Below the pieces are notes generated by a model that saw only the letters and a program-made list of their open reading frames with translations, did not search any database and had not been told where the DNA came from. From VGRW01 sp041498295 (lineage in GTDB: Bacteria > Myxococcota_A > UBA9160 > SZUA-336): a stretch of 41,944 nt of DNA. Position numbers and translations under genes: made by a program. Location of the stretch: positions 1 to 41,944 of the forward strand of contig JBGQIB010000020.1 of NCBI GenBank assembly GCA_041498295.1. Reading direction: 5' to 3'. Shown here piece after piece: positions 39,344-41,944 of this stretch (positions are counted from its first letter, which is position 1; the number at the start of each line of letters is the position of its first letter).

Positions 39344-39469
39344 CTATGATACCGGCTTCACGGCCGGCGGCTTCCAGGTGCCTTCACTCGGCGGCAGGAT
39401 CGAAGGGGGTGTCTCCTTCGGCCAGTAGAGGCGCATCACCAGATAGATGGGCCCGTCCGGCGCGGGCTC
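39344..39469 (-). pseudogene. C-terminal remnant of a DUF1254/DUF1214 protein
   Basis: On the minus strand a frame ending in TAG at 39344-39346 reads PDGPIYLVMRLYWPK, then ETPPSILPPSEGTWKPPAV. This is close to the conserved C-terminus of DUF1254/DUF1214 proteins (typically YLVMRLYWPKETPPSILP-x-GEGTW). No start codon or further DUF1254 sequence precedes it: upstream the frame is open but unrelated, and the coding material is shared in another frame with the small lipoprotein ORF. The rest of the roughly 460-residue gene is missing. It is a clear gene remnant left by a deletion next to the wzt gene. Confidence 0.75.
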
Positions 39470-39611
39470 GCGTCTCTTCGAAGCCCGGCCGGCCGTCGTC
39501 CCTTCGTTCCGCCTGCGAGATCGTGTTGTTTCGGCTTGCGCAGCCGATCAGAAGGGCGGTGCTCGTGACGACGGCCAGCGCGGTGCGGAGAACGAAGGGT
39601 TTCTCTTTCAT
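39384..39611 (-). CDS. Small predicted lipoprotein ORF, 75 aa, coupled to wzt
   Basis: The ATG at 39611 overlaps the wzt stop (ATGA), so it can be translated by coupling. The N-terminus FVLRTALAVVTSTALLIGC is a lipoprotein signal with lipobox LIGC. The remaining 50 residues (ASRNNTISQAERRDDGRPG and on) are polar and low in complexity, and its last third overlaps, in another frame, the DUF1254 tail. Two readings are possible. It may be a genuine short lipoprotein, or the surviving signal peptide of the deleted DUF1254 gene followed by out-of-frame sequence. I favour the second but both remain open. Confidence 0.4.
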   Translation of the reverse strand: MKEKPFVLRTALAVVTSTALLIGCASRNNTISQAERRDDGRPGFEETRARAGRAHLSGDAPLLAEGDTPFDPAAE

Positions 39612-40390
39612 CGCGGGAGAGTACCGGATCGCGCAATAGGAGGTCCCACCTCAGCGTCGTACTCGTCGAGCACCTCGGACGCGGTGCCGAAGGCGCGCGC
39701 ACGGCCGTGGTCGAGCCATAGGGCGTGCGTGCAGGTCTCGCGCAGGAATGCGGTCTGGTGCGAGACGATCGCGATCAGCTGACTCTTCGAGATCAGAGCG
39801 CGGATCCGCGACTCACTCTTGCGCTGGAACGTGTGGTCGCCGACGGAGAGCACCTCGTCGAGGATCAGGATCTCGGGCTGCAGTGACGTCGCGACCGAAA
39901 AGGCGAGACGCGCGCGCATGCCGGTCGAGTACCGCGCGACGGGCTCGTCGATGAACTCCTCGAGCTCCGAGAAGGCGATGATCTCCGCCATCCGCTCGGC
40001 GAGCTCGCCGCGCGGGATCGCGAGGAACGCCGCGTAGAGGCGGATGTTGTCGCGTCCGGAGAGCTCCAGGTTGAAACCGCGCCCCAGGCCGAAGAGCGTC
40101 GCGACCTGCCCGCGCACGGCGGCGCTGCCTTCGTCCGGGGTCAAGATCTTCGCGAGCACGAGACACAGGGTGCTCTTGCCCGCGCCGTTGTGGCCGACGA
40201 TCGCCAGTGACTGGCCCGCGCGGAGCTCCAGGTCTAGCCCGCGCAGCGCCCAAAGGACGGGACGCGGGCCCCAGAAGCGCCGCTGCTTCACGACCTGACG
40301 GAACGAACGCCGTCCGTGCGCGTGCAGTCGGTAGAACACGCCGACTCCGCGAAGCTCGACCAGCGAAGGCGACGGCTCGCGCTCGTTCAC
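39608..40390 (-). CDS. wzt: ABC transporter ATPase for polysaccharide/O-antigen export
   Basis: A 260-residue ATPase of the Wzt/KpsT/TagH group. The GTG at 40390 overlaps the permease stop by four bases. Walker A is GHNGAGKST, Q-loop region ATLFGLGRGFNLELSGRDNI is typical of this export subfamily, the signature is YSTGMRARLAF, and Walker B is ILILDEVLSVGD with VSHQ as the switch. The N-terminal VELRGVGVFYRLHAHGRRSFRQV is also family-specific. There is no C-terminal carbohydrate-binding domain, so the chain length control of some Wzt proteins is absent. It pairs with the upstream permease to export a lipid-linked polymer across the inner membrane. Confidence 0.93.
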   Translation of the reverse strand: MNEREPSPSLVELRGVGVFYRLHAHGRRSFRQVVKQRRFWGPRPVLWALRGLDLELRAGQSLAIVGHNGAGKSTLCLVLAKILTPDEGSAAVRGQVATLFGLGRGFNLELSGRDNIRLYAAFLAIPRGELAERMAEIIAFSELEEFIDEPVARYSTGMRARLAFSVATSLQPEILILDEVLSVGDHTFQRKSESRIRALISKSQLIAIVSHQTAFLRETCTHALWLDHGRARAFGTASEVLDEYDAEVGPPIARSGTLPR

Positions 40391-41220
40391 AGGAACTTGA
40401 TGACTCGGCGGTCGTAGTGCTGATACACCGCCCAGCCGATCCCCAAGAGCGCCAGGCTCGAGAGCGCGAGCGCCGGCCAGTAGCGCGCCTCGAGAAAACG
40501 GTCGTACAAGAGCGCGTCGCGGTAGCCAGTGACCAGCGCCGCAAACGGATTGGCCATGTACACCGAGAAGAGTCGCTCGCCGGTCGTCTCGCCGAAGCGC
40601 GCGATCAGCGCGGCTTGCACGCGTTCCGCGGAGTAGAGGCCCGGCGTCAGATAGAAAGCGGCGCGCAGCAGATAGGTGATCACGTTGCTGAGGTCGCGCA
40701 CCAGAACGCCGTAGCAGGCGGTCGCGAGCGCGAGGCCGCTCACCGCGGCGAGCTGGAAGATCATCAGGAAGGGAAGCTGAACGAGCGGCAGCCAGCGCCC
40801 CTCGTGAGGCAGCCCGGGCCAGAGCGCCGTCGCGACCACCAGCACCCCAAAGCCCGCCAGAAAATAGACGAAGCTCGAGCCCACGACGGAGAGCGGCAGG
40901 GCGACGGTCGGAAAGGGCACCGATTTGATCAGGCCCTCCTTGCTGCGCAGCACGCGCGTGCATTTCCCGACCCCGGTCGTGAGCTGCTTCCAAGGCGTGA
41001 GCGCGCACAGCACGAACAAGGGGTAGGGCGCTCCGACCGAGTGACCCCGCCCGAATATCCCGACCACGAGCAGCGAGTAGATCGCCATCATCAGCAGCGG
41101 GTCGACGAACCACCAGAGAAGGCCAATGCTGGAGTCGGCGGAGTCACTCCGGATCTCGCTGCGCGTGAGCTCGCGCACGAGGTCGCGGCGGGCGACGAGG
41201 TTGCGCAGCGACGAGGTCAC
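40387..41220 (-). CDS. wzm: ABC transporter permease for polysaccharide/O-antigen export
   Basis: A 277-residue inner-membrane permease of the ABC-2/Wzm type with about six helices. The GTG at 41220 overlaps the glycosyltransferase stop by four bases (GTGA). Family features are LVARRDLVRELTRSEIRSDSADSSIGLLWWFVDPLLMM near the N-terminus, CALTPWKQLTTGVGKCTRVLRSKEGLIKSVPFP, and YLTPGLYSAERV followed by NPFAALVTGYRDALLY toward the C-terminus. It forms the channel for Wzt. The operon order GT4, wzm, wzt with 4-bp overlaps shows tight translational coupling, and places the whole unit in an LPS or surface polysaccharide locus that continues beyond the window. Confidence 0.93.
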   Translation of the reverse strand: MTSSLRNLVARRDLVRELTRSEIRSDSADSSIGLLWWFVDPLLMMAIYSLLVVGIFGRGHSVGAPYPLFVLCALTPWKQLTTGVGKCTRVLRSKEGLIKSVPFPTVALPLSVVGSSFVYFLAGFGVLVVATALWPGLPHEGRWLPLVQLPFLMIFQLAAVSGLALATACYGVLVRDLSNVITYLLRAAFYLTPGLYSAERVQAALIARFGETTGERLFSVYMANPFAALVTGYRDALLYDRFLEARYWPALALSSLALLGIGWAVYQHYDRRVIKFL

Positions 41221-41944
41221 GGTGCCGGTCGCTCCGCGCCAATCCGGTGCGCCAGCTCGGCCTCGCTCCAGCCGGGATCGATGCGCGCGAGGTTCGGGTC
41301 CTCGCTGAACCGGTCGAGCACGCGTTCGTCGACGGCGTTCGCCGCCACGGGAGACGCGCGGCGCTCGAGCCACGGACCGAGCGCGCGGCCGATCGCCGCC
41401 TTGATCGGGAACTTGAGTGACTGAGGCACGTAGCGCTTCAGATCGTAGGCGCGATCGAACCAGCCGCGCGCCTCCACGCGCGTGCCGTACCCCGGCTCGC
41501 GGCGCAGGGCGAGCTCGAAAAGCTTCGCTACCGACAGCTCGGTGCCCGCTCTCACAGATGCAAATGCGGCGCGCACCTCCGTCGAGTACTCCGCGGGCTT
41601 CCACGCTGGACCCGCCAGCGCGCCCGGCCGGTGCGCCTCGGCCAACGAGCGGTAGATCTCGCAGTAGCGCTTCACCTGGCGGCTCGCGTCGAAGTGCTCG
41701 CGCACGTGACTCGCCGCGGCGCGCCCGAGGGCGCGACGCAACTCGGTGTTGGTCGCCAGCTCGCGCAGCGCGCCGGCCACGCCCGCGACGTCGCCCTCGT
41801 CCGCGAGCAGCGCAGTGCGGCGGTGCTCGAAGACCTCCGTGATCCCGCCGTGGCGCGTCGCCACGATCGGCAGTCCGGTCGCGGCGGCCTCGACCAGCGC
41901 GTTGGGCAGGCCCTCGCTGTCGCCGTCGCTGCCGGTGATCGCGC
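41217..41944 (-). CDS. Glycosyltransferase family 4, C-terminal part (5' end outside window)
   Basis: The frame is open to the right edge, so only the last 242 or so residues are visible. They include the GT4/GT-B nucleotide-sugar site EGLPNALVEAAATGLPIVATRHGGITE and EHFDASRQVKRYCEIYRSL at the end of the second Rossmann domain. About 110 residues beyond the usual GT4 end are extra (PAWKPAEYSTEVRAAF to GAERPAP) and look helical; I do not recognise them. It is the first visible gene of the wzm-wzt operon and probably adds a sugar to the polymer that this pair exports. Confidence 0.9.
   Translation of the reverse strand, partial: AITGSDGDSEGLPNALVEAAATGLPIVATRHGGITEVFEHRRTALLADEGDVAGVAGALRELATNTELRRALGRAAASHVREHFDASRQVKRYCEIYRSLAEAHRPGALAGPAWKPAEYSTEVRAAFASVRAGTELSVAKLFELALRREPGYGTRVEARGWFDRAYDLKRYVPQSLKFPIKAAIGRALGPWLERRASPVAANAVDERVLDRFSEDPNLARIDPGWSEAELAHRIGAERPAP

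Larger units (their letters stand above)
1224..41422. repeat. Dispersed 7-bp palindrome AGTSACT (AGTCACT/AGTGACT), at least 27 copies
   Basis: Copies read directly start at 1224, 1557, 4276, 7091, 8050, 10469, 12020, 14147, 15161, 16594, 18439, 20266, 21619, 22400, 24935, 25601, 25934, 26080, 27626, 28895, 31962, 32943, 34750, 35049, 40206, 41142 and 41416. They occur inside and between genes and have no fixed flanks. At about 67% G+C roughly two would be expected. In several genes the copy forces a rare TCA serine codon. The list was made by eye and may be incomplete. Confidence 0.6.

Noticed and set aside
38082..39356. 11-bp direct repeat ATGATACCGGC on either side of the CoA transferase gene (38082 and about 39346) as insertion scars
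   Set aside because: Repeats of 11 bp are common by chance in 42 kb, the gene looks native, and there is no transposase or inverted end.
40207..41424. 405-codon plus-strand frame over wzt/wzm
   Set aside because: Arg/Glu/Ala-rich shadow translation without domains, opposite two well-supported ABC genes.

Overview
The window is a stretch of high-G+C chromosome (about two thirds G+C by eye, dense genes, strong G/C bias at third codon positions). The organism is most likely a Gram-negative, soil- or sediment-type environmental bacterium. Evidence for this is the Wzm/Wzt polysaccharide exporter, c-type cytochrome, SCO/cupredoxin pair, glutathione transferases, GAF-sigma54-type activator and a giant Ser/Thr kinase-ATPase regulator. 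That mix recalls Myxococcota/Desulfobacterota-like or Binatota-like genomes, but no rRNA or other taxonomic marker is present, so the placement is an inference. I found no tRNA, rRNA, CRISPR array, transposase, phage gene or replication origin.

Layout. 1-3665: end of an ECF42-type sigma factor, a small CPAC protein, a DUF899 protein, two GSTs and an EstC-like hydrolase. 3822-5438: pyrG. 5465-9332: a di-haem RoxA/RoxB-like cytochrome, a predicted membrane-anchored gluzincin and a conserved anchored protein. 9381-14624: an accessory island of somewhat lower G+C. It holds a caspase-like protease followed by a frame-disrupted Cys-rich membrane protein on the minus strand. Divergent from these are an unknown protein, a GGX-repeat protein and a fusion of a predicted ABBA-type prenyltransferase with a class II terpene cyclase-like domain. 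14650-20679: an MFS carrier, a CBS protein, a PCMT-erythromycin esterase fusion and a secreted DUF4038 glycosidase-like protein.

21256-26037 is a tight five-gene operon: lipoprotein substrate-binding protein, SCO copper chaperone, cupredoxin, NitT/TauT-type permease, and an ABC ATPase fused to a flavin-dependent halogenase-like oxidoreductase. 26179-28763: a small protein, and a methyltransferase cotranscribed with a GAF-AAA+-Fis regulator. 28984-32051: a three-gene unit of an M1-like peptidase and two unknown proteins, facing a 1198-residue kinase-ATPase-TPR protein (32048-35644). 35733-38045: a hydrolase remnant, TetR with a GST/NTF2 pair, and a CHRD protein. 38133-39341: a CaiB-type CoA transferase. 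39344-41944 (minus strand): GT4 glycosyltransferase, Wzm and Wzt joined by 4-bp overlaps, then a small lipoprotein ORF overlapping the remnant tail of a DUF1254/DUF1214 gene.

The strongest candidates for something undescribed are the prenyltransferase-cyclase fusion with its caspase/GGX neighbours, the ABC ATPase-flavoenzyme fusion in a copper-linked operon, the unknown three-gene peptidase operon, and a dispersed 7-bp palindrome (AGTSACT) found at least 27 times, roughly ten times the number expected from composition.
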